Below, piece after piece: positions 15,733 to 25,500 of a stretch of DNA of 58,587 nt. The translations under genes and the position numbers were made by a program. Numbering within the stretch: position 1 is the first letter of the stretch; the number at the start of each line of letters is the position of its first letter. Origin of the DNA: an uncultured Ruminococcus sp. (GTDB taxonomy: Bacteria; Bacillota; Clostridia; Oscillospirales; Acutalibacteraceae); assembly GCA_902761345.1 (NCBI GenBank), contig CACWKD010000008.1, positions 1-58,587 of the forward strand, written 5' to 3'. Below the pieces are notes generated by a model. It had not been told where the DNA came from and ran no database searches. It was given only the letters and a program-made list of their open reading frames with translations.

Positions 15733-16953
15733 ATGGCTAAAAAAGAAATTAAAAAAGTTGTTCTTGCTTATTCGGGCGGACTTGATACATCTATTATCAT
15801 TCCGTGGCTCAAGGAGAACTATAATAACTGTGAAGTAATCGCAGTAAGCGGTGATGTAGGACAGGGCACAGAGCTTGAGGGTCTTGAGGAAAAGGCGATC
15901 GCAACAGGCGCGTCAAAGCTTTACATAGAAGATCTCAACAAGGAGTTTGTAGAGGAGTTTATCTGGCCGACACTTAAAGCAGGCGCTGTATATGAGAACA
16001 AGTATCTTCTCGGCACATCATTTGCAAGACCTATTATTGCAAAGAGAATAGTAGAGATAGCTAAGGCTGAGGGTGCGGACGCTATCTGCCACGGCTGTAC
16101 GGGAAAGGGTAACGATCAGGTTCGTTTCGAGCTTACAATAAAGGCTTTTGCTCCAGATATGGAGATAATTGCTCCTTGGAGAACATGGGAATTTAAATCC
16201 AGAGAGGAAGAGATCGCTTACGCTGAGGAGAAGAATATTCCTCTTAAAATTAACAGAGAAACAAACTACTCAAAGGATAAGAACCTTTGGCATCTTTCAC
16301 ACGAGGGTCTTGACCTTGAAGATCCCGCAAACGAGCCTATGTACAACAAGGAAGGTTTCTTAGAGCTTGGAGTATCACCTGAGCAGGCTCCCGATGTACC
16401 TACTTATGTTACAATTTCGTTTGAAAAGGGTATTCCGGTAGCTGTTGACGGCGAGAAACTCCCGGCTGTTGAGATCGTTAAAAAACTCAATAAGCTTGGC
16501 GGCGAGAACGGTATCGGTATTGTAGATATGGTAGAGAACCGTCTTGTAGGAATGAAGGCAAGAGGTGTTTACGAAACTCCCGGCGGTACTATCCTTTATG
16601 CCGCTCACGCAAAGCTTGAGGAAATCTGCCTTGACAGAGATACTCTCCACTACAAGCAGAATGTAGCAAATCGTTTTGCAGAACTTGTATATTTCGGACA
16701 GTGGTACACACCGCTCAGAGAAGCTCTTTCGGCATTTGTTGACTCCACACAGCAGACAGTAACAGGTGACGTTAAGTTTAAACTCTACAAGGGCAACATC
16801 ATTGACGCAGGCGTTACATCTCCGTACTCACTCTATGATGAGGATATTGCTACATTTGACGAGGACGAGGTTTACGATCAGAACGACTCCGCAGGATTTA
16901 TCAATCTCTTCGGTCTGCCGATCAAGGTACAGGCTAAGAAGAAGGGCTATTAA
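15733..16953 (+). CDS. argG: Argininosuccinate synthase
   Basis: 406 residues from ATG 15733 (CGGAGG upstream). Joins citrulline and aspartate with ATP to form argininosuccinate. The ATP-pyrophosphatase loop [10 protein letters not shown] (about residues 12-21) is intact, followed by the family signatures [15 protein letters not shown] near 115 and APWRTWEF near 150. The C-terminal oligomerisation helix follows. Length is typical. It is the first gene of the arginine block, controlled by an adjacent ARG box. A GC-rich hairpin separates it from argH, so argH may be partly attenuated. Confidence 0.97.
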   Translation: MAKKEIKKVVLAYSGGLDTSIIIPWLKENYNNCEVIAVSGDVGQGTELEGLEEKAIATGASKLYIEDLNKEFVEEFIWPTLKAGAVYENKYLLGTSFARPIIAKRIVEIAKAEGADAICHGCTGKGNDQVRFELTIKAFAPDMEIIAPWRTWEFKSREEEIAYAEEKNIPLKINRETNYSKDKNLWHLSHEGLDLEDPANEPMYNKEGFLELGVSPEQAPDVPTYVTISFEKGIPVAVDGEKLPAVEIVKKLNKLGGENGIGIVDMVENRLVGMKARGVYETPGGTILYAAHAKLEEICLDRDTLHYKQNVANRFAELVYFGQWYTPLREALSAFVDSTQQTVTGDVKFKLYKGNIIDAGVTSPYSLYDEDIATFDEDEVYDQNDSAGFINLFGLPIKVQAKKKGY

Positions 16954-16972
16954 TTAAATAAAGACTTTTCCG

Positions 16973-17009
16973 GGGAGGGTGACATCGCCCTCCCGTAAAG
17001 TGTTTTTTA
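16973..17009 (+). terminator. Terminator or attenuator between argG and argH
   Basis: GGGAGGG at 16973-16979 pairs with CCCTCCC at 16988-16994. The U-tract (TGTTTTTTAC) starts about eight bases past the stem, so termination may be partial. Confidence 0.6.
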
Positions 17010-17079
17010 CACTATTTTGATCGGCACGGTAATATTGCTGTATTAGCATAATAAACCGCCGACACAGGAGGTAAGACGT

Positions 17080-18462
17080 ATGCAGTTATGGAAAGGCAGA
17101 TTTAAAAAGGCGCTGAGTAAAACAACAAATGATTTTAATTCATCAATTTCCTTTGACAGCAGAATGTATAAAGAAGATATAGAGGGCAGTATTGCTCATT
17201 CGGCTATGCTTGGAAAATGCGGTATTATCTCGCAAGAGGACGCAAAAGCAATAGGCGAGGGTTTAAAGGGCATACTTGCAGATATAGAAAGCGGAAAGCT
17301 TACGATAGACCCGGAGGCTGAGGATATTCATACTTTTATTGAGGGCGAGCTTACCGCAAGGCTTGGCGATACAGGCAAAAGACTTCACACCGCAAGAAGC
17401 AGAAACGATCAGGTAGCGGTAGATATAAAGCTGTACCTGAAAAATCAAATAGAGGAAATAACAGATCTTGTAAAAGGGCTTATTGCAGTTATATGCGGCA
17501 AGGCAGAGGAAAATGCAGAAACCGTAATGCCGGGTTACACACATCTCCAGAGAGCGCAGCCGATAACATTCGGTCATCACCTTATGGCTTACGCTGAAAT
17601 GCTTTTGAGGGATTTGTCAAGACTTAAGGATTGCTATGAAAGAGCAGACGTAATGCCGCTGGGCAGCGGTGCTCTTGCGTGTACGACATATCCGATAGAC
17701 AGAGAATATACTAAGGAATTGCTTGATTTTGCAGCAGTTACACATAACAGCCTTGACGGTGTATCAGACAGAGATTACTGCATAGAGCTTGCGGCAGATT
17801 TGGCTATAATTATGGTTCATCTTTCGAGATTTTCCGAAGAGATAATAATGTGGTGCAGCTGGGAGTTTAAGTTTGTAGAGCTTGACGATGCATTTTCAAC
17901 AGGTTCAAGCATTATGCCGCAGAAGAAAAATCCCGATATTGCCGAGCTTGTGAGAGGAAAGTCGGGCAGAGTGTTCGGCGATCTTACAACGCTGCTTACA
18001 GTTATGAAGGGTATAGCTCTTGCGTATAACAAGGATATGCAAGAGGATAAGGAGGCAATATTTGACGCAATAGACACGGTAAAGATGTGCCTTACAGCGT
18101 TTACGCCTATGCTTGAAACGATGAAGGTACTCCCACAGAATATGAGAAAAGCGGCTGCAGGCGGATTTATCAACGCAACGGATTGTGCCGATTATCTTGT
18201 TAAAAAGGGTTTGCCGTTCAGGGACGCATACAAAGCAACAGGCGAGCTTGTGGCAAAGTGCATAGAGATGAACTTAACGCTTGAAACACTTCCGCTTGAT
18301 GAGTATAAAAAGATTTGCGATATATTTGACGAAGGAGTATACGAGGCAATAGGACTTGAAAAGTGTGCTTATGAGAGAAGTCCGATAGGCGGCCCCAGTC
18401 CGGACAATGTAAGACGTGAGGTGGAGCGTATGAGGGGAATGGTGGAGCTTTTTCAAGTGTGA
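17080..18462 (+). CDS. argH: Argininosuccinate lyase
   Basis: 460 residues. Splits argininosuccinate to arginine and fumarate, the last step of the pathway. Fumarase/aspartase superfamily signatures: HTARSRNDQVA near residue 107, GYTHLQRAQPIT near 150, and the catalytic Ser loop GSSIMPQKKNPD near 275. CAGGAGG eight bases before the ATG supports the start. The gene ends in CAA GTG TGA, and this stop codon already lies within the heptad repeat array that fills the space to argC. Confidence 0.97.
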   Translation: MQLWKGRFKKALSKTTNDFNSSISFDSRMYKEDIEGSIAHSAMLGKCGIISQEDAKAIGEGLKGILADIESGKLTIDPEAEDIHTFIEGELTARLGDTGKRLHTARSRNDQVAVDIKLYLKNQIEEITDLVKGLIAVICGKAEENAETVMPGYTHLQRAQPITFGHHLMAYAEMLLRDLSRLKDCYERADVMPLGSGALACTTYPIDREYTKELLDFAAVTHNSLDGVSDRDYCIELAADLAIIMVHLSRFSEEIIMWCSWEFKFVELDDAFSTGSSIMPQKKNPDIAELVRGKSGRVFGDLTTLLTVMKGIALAYNKDMQEDKEAIFDAIDTVKMCLTAFTPMLETMKVLPQNMRKAAAGGFINATDCADYLVKKGLPFRDAYKATGELVAKCIEMNLTLETLPLDEYKKICDIFDEGVYEAIGLEKCAYERSPIGGPSPDNVRREVERMRGMVELFQV

Positions 18463-18735
18463 AGTGTGGAGAGTGGAGTTGGTTTGAGTTAGGAATGAGG
18501 GGTTAGTTCAAAGCTTTTAGTTCTAAGTCCAAGGTTGTTGTTTTCCTATGTCTTTCATTCTTCATTTTTCATTATTCACTATTCAATATTCATTACTTCC
18601 GGAGTTAGGAGTTAGGAATGAGTTTGCAGCTAAAAGTTTTTTAGTTAGAAATTAGGAATGATGTTGTTTATCATAGATATTTTGTCATTTTTACTTAAAT
18701 AATAAGACTAACCTCTAACTTTTCATTTCTCATTA
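18454..18735 (+). repeat. Heptad-periodic noncoding repeat array A (argH-argC junction)
   Basis: The 302-base gap between argH and argC is built of degenerate words with 7-base spacing. Six consecutive heptads beginning with CA start at 18556, 18563, 18570, 18577, 18584 and 18591 (CATTCTT, CATTTTT, CATTATT, CACTATT, CAATATT, CATTACT). AGTGTGA/AGTGTGG/AGAGTGG heptads run at 18456-18476. GAGTTAGGAGTTAGG is at 18602-18616. Similar words recur in arrays B, C and D. The array contains no open frame, and I see no clear argC promoter in it. Confidence 0.8.
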
Positions 18736-18764
18736 TATATTATATTAGAAAAGAGGAACATCAG

Positions 18765-19805
18765 ATGACTATAAAAGTAGGTGTAGTCGGAGCAACAGGC
18801 TATGCAGGCGCAGAACTTGTAAGGCTTATTAATGCTCACCCGAATGCAGAGATATGCGCAATAAGCTCGGTATCGTTTGAGGGTAAGAAACTCAGCGACG
18901 TTTACCCCGCATATCTTGGTATTAACGATATGGTTTGCGAGAACGCAGACACGGTTGTGGATAAAAGCGACGTTATTTTCGCAGCGCTGCCGCATGGACT
19001 TTCTCAGGAGCTTGGTGCGAAATGTATGGAAAAAGGAAAAGCCTTTATTGACCTCGGAGCGGATTTCCGTCTGGAGAGCGAGGAGGAATATCACGAGTGG
19101 TACGGCGGCGAGTTCCTTGACAAGGAGCTGCATAAAAAGGCTGTTTATGGTTTGCCGGAGTTTTTCAGAGATAAGATAAAGACTACAAAAATTATCGCAA
19201 ACCCCGGCTGTTATACAACGTGCGTACCGCTTGCGCTTGCACCGGCTGTTGTAAACGGACTTATCGAAACAGACGGAATAATCGCAGACTGTAAGAGCGG
19301 CGTTACGGGAGCGGGTCGAGGACTTTCGCAGGGTACTCATTACCCCGATTTAAACGAGGGTATGCACCCGTACAAGGTAGCCTCTCACCGTCATACTCCC
19401 GAAATAGAGCAGACGCTCAGAAAACTCAGCGGCAAGGAAAGTGTGAAAATAACATTCGTTCCGCATTTGCTGCCTGTAAACAGAGGTATTCTTGCAACCT
19501 GTTACGCTCGTTTAAAGAGCGGTGTAACAAAGGAGCAGATAAGAGCGGCTTATGAGGAATACTATAAGAACGAGCCGTTTGTACGTTTGCTTGCAGACGG
19601 AAAAACAGCAGATATACATAATATAAAATATTCAAACTATTGTGACGTATCTGTATTTGTAGATACAAGAACAGGCACATTTATAGCAGCGTCAGCCATA
19701 GATAATATGGTAAAGGGAGCGGCAGGTCAGGCTATACAGAATATGAATATCATCTTCGGTCTTGATGAAACAACAGGATTGACGATGACGCCGCCTGCTT
19801 TTTGA
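18765..19805 (+). CDS. argC: N-acetyl-gamma-glutamyl-phosphate reductase
   Basis: 346 residues. Reduces N-acetylglutamyl phosphate to the semialdehyde with NADPH. The N-terminal Rossmann motif is VGVVGATGYAGAEL, the catalytic cysteine lies in ANPGCYTT (about residue 148), and the conserved SHRHTPEIEQ and FVPHLLPVNRG segments follow. AGAGGAAC precedes the ATG. Start of the argC-argJ-argB-GNAT-argD-argF run, the classic Firmicutes order with two additions. Confidence 0.97.
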   Translation: MTIKVGVVGATGYAGAELVRLINAHPNAEICAISSVSFEGKKLSDVYPAYLGINDMVCENADTVVDKSDVIFAALPHGLSQELGAKCMEKGKAFIDLGADFRLESEEEYHEWYGGEFLDKELHKKAVYGLPEFFRDKIKTTKIIANPGCYTTCVPLALAPAVVNGLIETDGIIADCKSGVTGAGRGLSQGTHYPDLNEGMHPYKVASHRHTPEIEQTLRKLSGKESVKITFVPHLLPVNRGILATCYARLKSGVTKEQIRAAYEEYYKNEPFVRLLADGKTADIHNIKYSNYCDVSVFVDTRTGTFIAASAIDNMVKGAAGQAIQNMNIIFGLDETTGLTMTPPAF

Positions 19806-19823
19806 TGTAAAGGATTGATAAAT

Positions 19824-21044
19824 ATGAATTTTATAGAAAACGGCACTGTTACATCTCCCAAAGGCTTTAAAGCGGCAGGAGTAATAGGCAGCGTAAAGCC
19901 GTCAAACACAACAAAGCGTGACATAGCGTTAATTGCAAGTGACGTTTTGTGCAGTACGGCAGCAGTCTTTACAAAAAATCTTGTAAAGAGCAGTGCGATC
20001 ATCGTAACACAGAAAAACATAGCAAACGGTAAGGCTCAGGCTGTTATTGCAAATTCGGGAAATGCAAACACCTGTAACGCAGACGGAGAAGAAAAAGCGC
20101 TGAGAATGTGCGAACTTGCAGCTCAAAGCTTGGGTATAGATAAGAGTGATGTAATAGTTGCTTCAACGGGTGTTATCGGACAGGTTATACCAATAGAGCC
20201 GTTTGAGAAAAGCGTTCCCGTACTTGCACAGCTTTTAAGTGAAAACGGCGGAACAGACGCAGCTGAAGCGATTATGACTACCGATACTGTTAAAAAAGAA
20301 GCTGCTGTATCGTTTGAGCTTGACGGAAAAAACGTTACAATAGGAGCGATCGCAAAGGGCAGCGGAATGATACATATTAATATGGGAACAATGCTGAGCT
20401 TTGTAACAACCGATGCGGCAGTATCTCCCGAAATGCTAAAATCAGCGCTTACAGAAGCTGTTGAGCATTCGTACAATATGGTAAGCGTTGACGGCGATAC
20501 CTCTACCAACGATACTCTTGCGATACTTGCAAATGGTCTTGCGGGCAACAGTGAGATCACAGAAAAGAATGACGATTACAAGGTGTTTACATCGGCTTTG
20601 ACGAAGCTGTGCAAGACTATGGCAAAAAAGCTTGCAGCAGACGGAGAGGGAGCGACAAAGCTTATTATCTGTAATGTGAAAGGTGCAAAAACTCCGGTTG
20701 ACGCAAAGGGTGTTGCAAAAGCAGTTATTTGCAGCAGCCTTGTTAAGGCGGCTATGTTTGGTGCAGATGTAAACTGGGGACGTGTACTTTGTGCGATAGG
20801 TTATTCGGGCTGTGATGTTGATGTTACAAAGGTAGATGTAGCGTTTGAGTCGGCAGGCGGCAGGATAGATGTTTGCAAAAACGGAGCCGGAATTGATTTC
20901 AGCGAGGAACTTGCAAAACAGATACTTTTAGAAAAAGAGATAACTATCGACATAGCTTTGAATGACGGAACAGGCTGTGCGGAGGCGTACGGCTGTGACC
21001 TTACATACGATTATGTAAAGATAAACGGCGATTACAGGACATAA
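19824..21044 (+). CDS. argJ: Bifunctional ornithine acetyltransferase / N-acetylglutamate synthase
   Basis: 406 residues from ATG 19824 (AAAGGA nine bases upstream). ArgJ moves the acetyl group from N-acetylornithine to glutamate, which makes the pathway cyclic; bifunctional forms also use acetyl-CoA. The precursor self-cleaves before a Thr nucleophile. Here the site reads KGSGMIHINMGTML (about residues 175-190), so the residue before Thr is Gly instead of the usual Ala. The other landmarks are normal: TKNLVKSSAI, NSGNANTC, ASTGVIGQ, DGEGATKL, and GADVNWGRVL. Length equals the family norm. Confidence 0.96.
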   Translation: MNFIENGTVTSPKGFKAAGVIGSVKPSNTTKRDIALIASDVLCSTAAVFTKNLVKSSAIIVTQKNIANGKAQAVIANSGNANTCNADGEEKALRMCELAAQSLGIDKSDVIVASTGVIGQVIPIEPFEKSVPVLAQLLSENGGTDAAEAIMTTDTVKKEAAVSFELDGKNVTIGAIAKGSGMIHINMGTMLSFVTTDAAVSPEMLKSALTEAVEHSYNMVSVDGDTSTNDTLAILANGLAGNSEITEKNDDYKVFTSALTKLCKTMAKKLAADGEGATKLIICNVKGAKTPVDAKGVAKAVICSSLVKAAMFGADVNWGRVLCAIGYSGCDVDVTKVDVAFESAGGRIDVCKNGAGIDFSEELAKQILLEKEITIDIALNDGTGCAEAYGCDLTYDYVKINGDYRT

Positions 21045-21063
21045 TTTTTTTGGAGTGATAACG

Positions 21064-21921
21064 ATGAATATTTCCAATGCGGAAAAGGCACATATACTTA
21101 TTCAGGCGCTTCCGTATATACAGAAATATTACGGCAAGACCGTAGTAATAAAGTACGGCGGAAACGCTATGATAAACGATGAGCTGAAAAGTGCGGTTAT
21201 GAGCGATATTGCGCTTTTAAAGCTCGTAGGCATAAATGTAGTTCTTGTACACGGCGGCGGCCCTGAGATAACAGAAATGCTGGGCCGTGTGAATAAGGAA
21301 AGCCGTTTTGTAAACGGTATGCGTGTAACGGACAAGGAAACAATAGACATAGTTCAAATGGTGCTTGCAGGAAAGGTAAACAAGAGTTTAGTACAGCATT
21401 TGCAAAAATCAGGAGCGGCAGCAGTTGGATTGTGCGGACTTGACGGCAATATGCTTGTAGCCGAAAAGCTGATCACAAGCGAGGATATTGGTTATGTTGG
21501 TGAGATAACACAAGTAAACCCCAAGGTTATAAGCGATGTTATAAATAACGGTTTCGTTCCGATAATATCGACGGTTGCAGGAAGTTTTAGCGGAGATGTA
21601 TATAATATCAATGCAGATATTGCAGCGTCAAGAATAGCCGCAGAGCTTGGAGCATGCAAGCTTATCCTGATGACGGATATAAGAGGCTTGCTCAGAGATA
21701 AAGACGATGAAAATACTCTTATTCCAAGCGTTAACGTATCCGAAGTACCTATGCTCAAGCGTGAGGGGATAATCAGCGGAGGAATGATACCTAAGATAGA
21801 TTGCTGTGTAGAGGCAGTAAGAAGAGGAGTATCGAGAGCGTATATTATAGACGGCAGAATACCTCATTCTATATTAATAGAAATGCTGACAGCAGAGGGT
21901 ATCGGTACAATGTTCTACTAA
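21064..21921 (+). CDS. argB: Acetylglutamate kinase
   Basis: 285 residues from ATG 21064 (TGGAG upstream; an in-frame GTG at 21055 overlaps the ribosome site). Phosphorylates N-acetylglutamate; usually the feedback-controlled step in linear pathways. Amino-acid kinase signatures: VIKYGGNAM (about 26-34), VLVHGGGPEI (about 60-69), and INADIAASRIAAELGA near 180. The N-terminal helix (NAEKAHILIQALPYIQKYYG) characteristic of arginine-sensitive hexameric forms is present, so arginine feedback is plausible. Confidence 0.97.
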   Translation: MNISNAEKAHILIQALPYIQKYYGKTVVIKYGGNAMINDELKSAVMSDIALLKLVGINVVLVHGGGPEITEMLGRVNKESRFVNGMRVTDKETIDIVQMVLAGKVNKSLVQHLQKSGAAAVGLCGLDGNMLVAEKLITSEDIGYVGEITQVNPKVISDVINNGFVPIISTVAGSFSGDVYNINADIAASRIAAELGACKLILMTDIRGLLRDKDDENTLIPSVNVSEVPMLKREGIISGGMIPKIDCCVEAVRRGVSRAYIIDGRIPHSILIEMLTAEGIGTMFY

Positions 21922-21944
21922 TAGAGAGCATAATTGATTTTTAG

Positions 21945-22017
21945 GAGCAGAGAAGTGTTATGCGGCTTATTTGGTATTAAACTAAAACTAATACAGCAAG
22001 CCGTATAACGTCTGCTC
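21945..22017 (+). other. Imperfect long inverted repeat between argB and the GNAT gene
   Basis: GAGCAGA (21945-21951) pairs with TCTGCTC (22011-22017), and GTTATGCGGCTT (21957-21968) pairs with AAGCCGTATAAC (21998-22009) with one mismatch. A 29-base A/T-rich loop separates the arms, and an asymmetric internal loop lies between the two helices. There is no U-tract, so it is not a standard terminator. It may be an RNA processing or stability element in the arg transcript. Confidence 0.6.
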
Positions 22018-22038
22018 GGGATTTAAAGGGGTGTTTTT

Positions 22039-22479
22039 GTGTCTGAAATAAACAATATTGAGATAAGACCTATGACGATCAATGACTATGACGAGGTGTA
22101 CGCTATGTGGCAGATAACCACAAAAAGAGCGTTATCCGACGCAGACAGCAGAGAGAATATAGCGTTTTATCTTAATCGCAATCCGCTCATGTCGCAGGTT
22201 GCATTGGCTGACGGCAAGGTTGTGGGAACAGTTCTGTGCGGACATGACGGCAGACGCGGATTTATTCATCACATGGCAGTTAGGCCTGAGTACCGCCGCC
22301 ATAATATAGCAAAGCATATGGCTCGGAAAGCTTTAGATGCTTTAATGAAAGACGGTATAAAAAAGACGCATATTTTTTGCTATACTAATAATAATCTCGG
22401 ACAGAGCTTTTGGACGGCTATGGGCTGGGAAAAACGTGATGATGTGTTTGTTTATTCCTATGAACACAAAGGAGAATAA
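22039..22479 (+). CDS. GNAT-family N-acetyltransferase (YpeA-like)
   Basis: 146 residues, starting with GTG at 22039 (AAAGGGG upstream). GNAT fold: IRPMTINDYDEVYAMW at the N-terminus, strand GTVLCGHDGRRGFIHHMAVRPEYRRHNIAKHM carrying motif A, then GQSFWTAMGW. The acetyl-CoA loop reads R-R-H-N-I-A where the consensus has Q/R-x-x-G-x-G/A, so the first Gly is Asn. Its place inside the arginine run raises the possibility of an N-acetylglutamate synthase-like or regulatory acetylation role; this is inference. The family is also common as a general-purpose acetyltransferase. Confidence 0.85.
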   Translation: MSEINNIEIRPMTINDYDEVYAMWQITTKRALSDADSRENIAFYLNRNPLMSQVALADGKVVGTVLCGHDGRRGFIHHMAVRPEYRRHNIAKHMARKALDALMKDGIKKTHIFCYTNNNLGQSFWTAMGWEKRDDVFVYSYEHKGE

Positions 22480-22500
22480 AAATATTAAGGGAGTCGTGTT

Positions 22501-25500
22501 ATGGAGAAAAAAGTATTAAGCCCCTATAACGGAAAGAAACAGAATTACGCTTTAAACTCTTTTTTATGGGGTATGGCTGTAATAGCGGCATTTGTAATTC
22601 CCTGCATAATAATGGATAAGGGAATGTACCTGTATTTCGGTGACTATAACTGTCAGGAACTGCCGTTTTACGAACTTATGAGCTATTGTATAAAGAACGG
22701 TGATACAGGCTGGAACTGGTATACTGATTTGGGATCGCCTTTTATAGGTTCATACAGTGTTGTGAATTTGGGAAGTCCGTTTTTTTTAGTAATGCTGCCG
22801 TTTCCTATTGATTGGATACCGTATCTGGCGGGGCCGCTTACAATACTTAAATTCGGAGTAGCGTCGCTAGGTGCGTACATCTACCTGAAACGTTACGTTA
22901 AGGATAAAAACAATGCAGTTATTGGTGCAGTTTTATATGCATACTCGGGATTTGCAATATACAATCTTGTATTCCAATTTGAAGATTCTATTGCGTTTTT
23001 CCCATTTTTACTTGCAGCATTAGATGCTTTTGTTATAGATAAAAAGCGTGGTTGGTTTGCCTTTATGATAGCTTTGAACTCGCTTGTAAACTATTATATA
23101 TTTGTAGCAGAGGCTGTATTCCTTGTAGTGTATTGGCTTGTAAGAATAATTGCTAAGAACTTTAAATATGATTCTGCCCGTGAGATAATATTTCTGGGAT
23201 TTGAGGCAGTATTGGGTGTAGGAATGAGTTTGTTTTTATTCCTGCCGTCTATTTATCTTATTGTAGGCAATACAAGAGTTACAGATTCATTGTGGACAGG
23301 CTGGAACTTCTGGCTGTATCAAAATGTATTTGCTTATGCACAGCTCATAGCAGGCGTATTTTTACCTCCGGAAATATCAAACCAGAATATATATACTATG
23401 AGTTATGATACAACATGGGGTTCAATAACAGCTTTTATGCCTTTGTTTGGAATGACGGGTGTTTTTGCCGTAATGTTCAATAAGAGAACAGACAAGTGGC
23501 TAAAACTCTTTTTCGGTGCCTGTGCATTAATAATGTTTATTCCTATTGTAAATAGTGCGTTCCAAATGTTTACCGAAGCAAAATATATTCGCTGGGTATT
23601 TATGGCGAACCTTGTTATGTCCTTAGCGTCTGTAACTGCACTGGAGGATAAAGCGGCTAATTGGAAAAGAGCGATAAGAGTTAATTTCATATTAACATCA
23701 ATAATTGTATTGATTCTGGGATTTACCCCTGCTGTTGTACTTGCCGATTACGACAAGACAAAAAGAGTATGGGGTGTGGTTGGCGATAAGAAACTGTTCT
23801 GGATATATTCGGCAGTTGCACTGTTTAATATCGTTCTTACTGTTATAATTGTATATTTGTATAAAAAAGATAAAAAGAATTTCAGAAGATACAGTACAGT
23901 GATAGTAAGTGTTGCAGTAATAGTTACTCTTGCGTCAAGCTTTGTTCCGTCTAAGAAAATAGGCTTTGATCTTTCTAATGTTTATGAACATGGAATGCTC
24001 AATCAAGGAGATAAAATAAATATACCTGATATACAGCAGTGGCGTTCCGATACTTTAACAAGTGCAACATATTGTATATATGCATTTGATGAAGATGAGG
24101 CGAAAAAAGAAAGCTCCGATATCCCGGCACTCAAAGAATTATCGGAACAGAAATTGACAGAAATTCTAACCACTGAAGAAAAGGCCTTATATTATGATGA
24201 TGAAAATCTTACCGTGTTTTGGAGAATACCGGGATTTGAATGCTTCCACAGTACGGTAAACGGTTCTATTATGACGTTCTTCAAGGGATTGGGTTACAGC
24301 AGAACATCGCTTAGTAACTGGTCTACGGGAATGTATGGTATGAGAAGTTTATTTTCTGTAAAATATCTGTTCAATCAAGAGGACGACGCTCTTAACTTTG
24401 AAACAGAAAACGGAGAGTATCTTATGCCGGGTTGGAAATATATAGATACACAGAACGGTTATAAGGTTTACGAGAATGAATACTGTATTCCAATGGGTTT
24501 GACTTTTGATAAATTCATTTGGGACGTTGAGCTTGATAAAATCCCACCTGATTACGCACACCTTGTGCTGTTGGACGCTCTTGTAGTTCACGACACCGAG
24601 GAGTTGTTCGAGTGTGCGTCTATGGGTATGACACAGCTTACCGCTGATGGCTGCGATTTCTCCCGTGACGGGTATTTTGAACATTGCACAGAGCGTCAAA
24701 ATTCAGCTTGCTATGATTATAAGCGTGACAAAAAAGGCTTTGACGCTAAGATAAAGACAGGTGAATTAGAGGAGTATGTACTCTTTACTGTTCCGTATGA
24801 TAACGGTTGGAGTGTAAAGGTAAACGGAGAACCTGCCGAGATAAAGATACTTGACTACGGATTTATGGCTGTAAAAGTTCCTGCAAATATGGAGAGTACC
24901 ATAAGGTTTGATTATCATACTCCGGGTCTTGTGTATGGTTTCTTTGTAAGCGGAGTATGTTTGTTTATGCTGCTGATATATCTCGCCGCTATGAAGGTAC
25001 AGGCAAACCATGAGCAGAAACCTAAAGCAAAAGAAAAATCAGAGGATAAAGATAAAGCTGCGGATACAAAAGAAAAGGCAGAAACAGAAGAAGCTTCTGA
25101 AAATACTAAAGAAAAAACAGAAGAAGATACATCTGCCGATAAGGACAAATTGCCCGAAACAGATGACGAGGATATTACATTCTTCGATATAGTAAAGCAG
25201 ACCGAAGAACAGAATATGATGCACGTATATAACAGAGTGCCTGTTGTTGTGGAACGTGGATACGGTGCGACTGCTTGGGATATCAATGAAAAGAAGTATA
25301 TAGATTTTACATCGGGAATAGGTGTAAACGCACTCGGATATTCCGATCCTAAGTGGAGCAAGGCTGTCGAGGAACAGACGTATAAGCTTACTCATATGTC
25401 AAATCTGTATTATAATACAACACAAATACAGCTTGCAGAACTTTTGTGTATGAAAACGGGATTTAGCAAGGTATTCTTTGCAAACTCAGGCGCTGAGGCT

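Noticed and set aside
18454..18735. CRISPR-like array suggested by repeated short words
   Set aside because: The repeat unit is 7 bases and degenerate, there are no spacers of constant length, and no cas genes are present.
18723..19340. Long open frame on the minus strand opposite argC
   Set aside because: It is a shadow of argC; its codons and product (Cys/Arg-rich, no domain) do not look like a gene, and it has no ribosome site.
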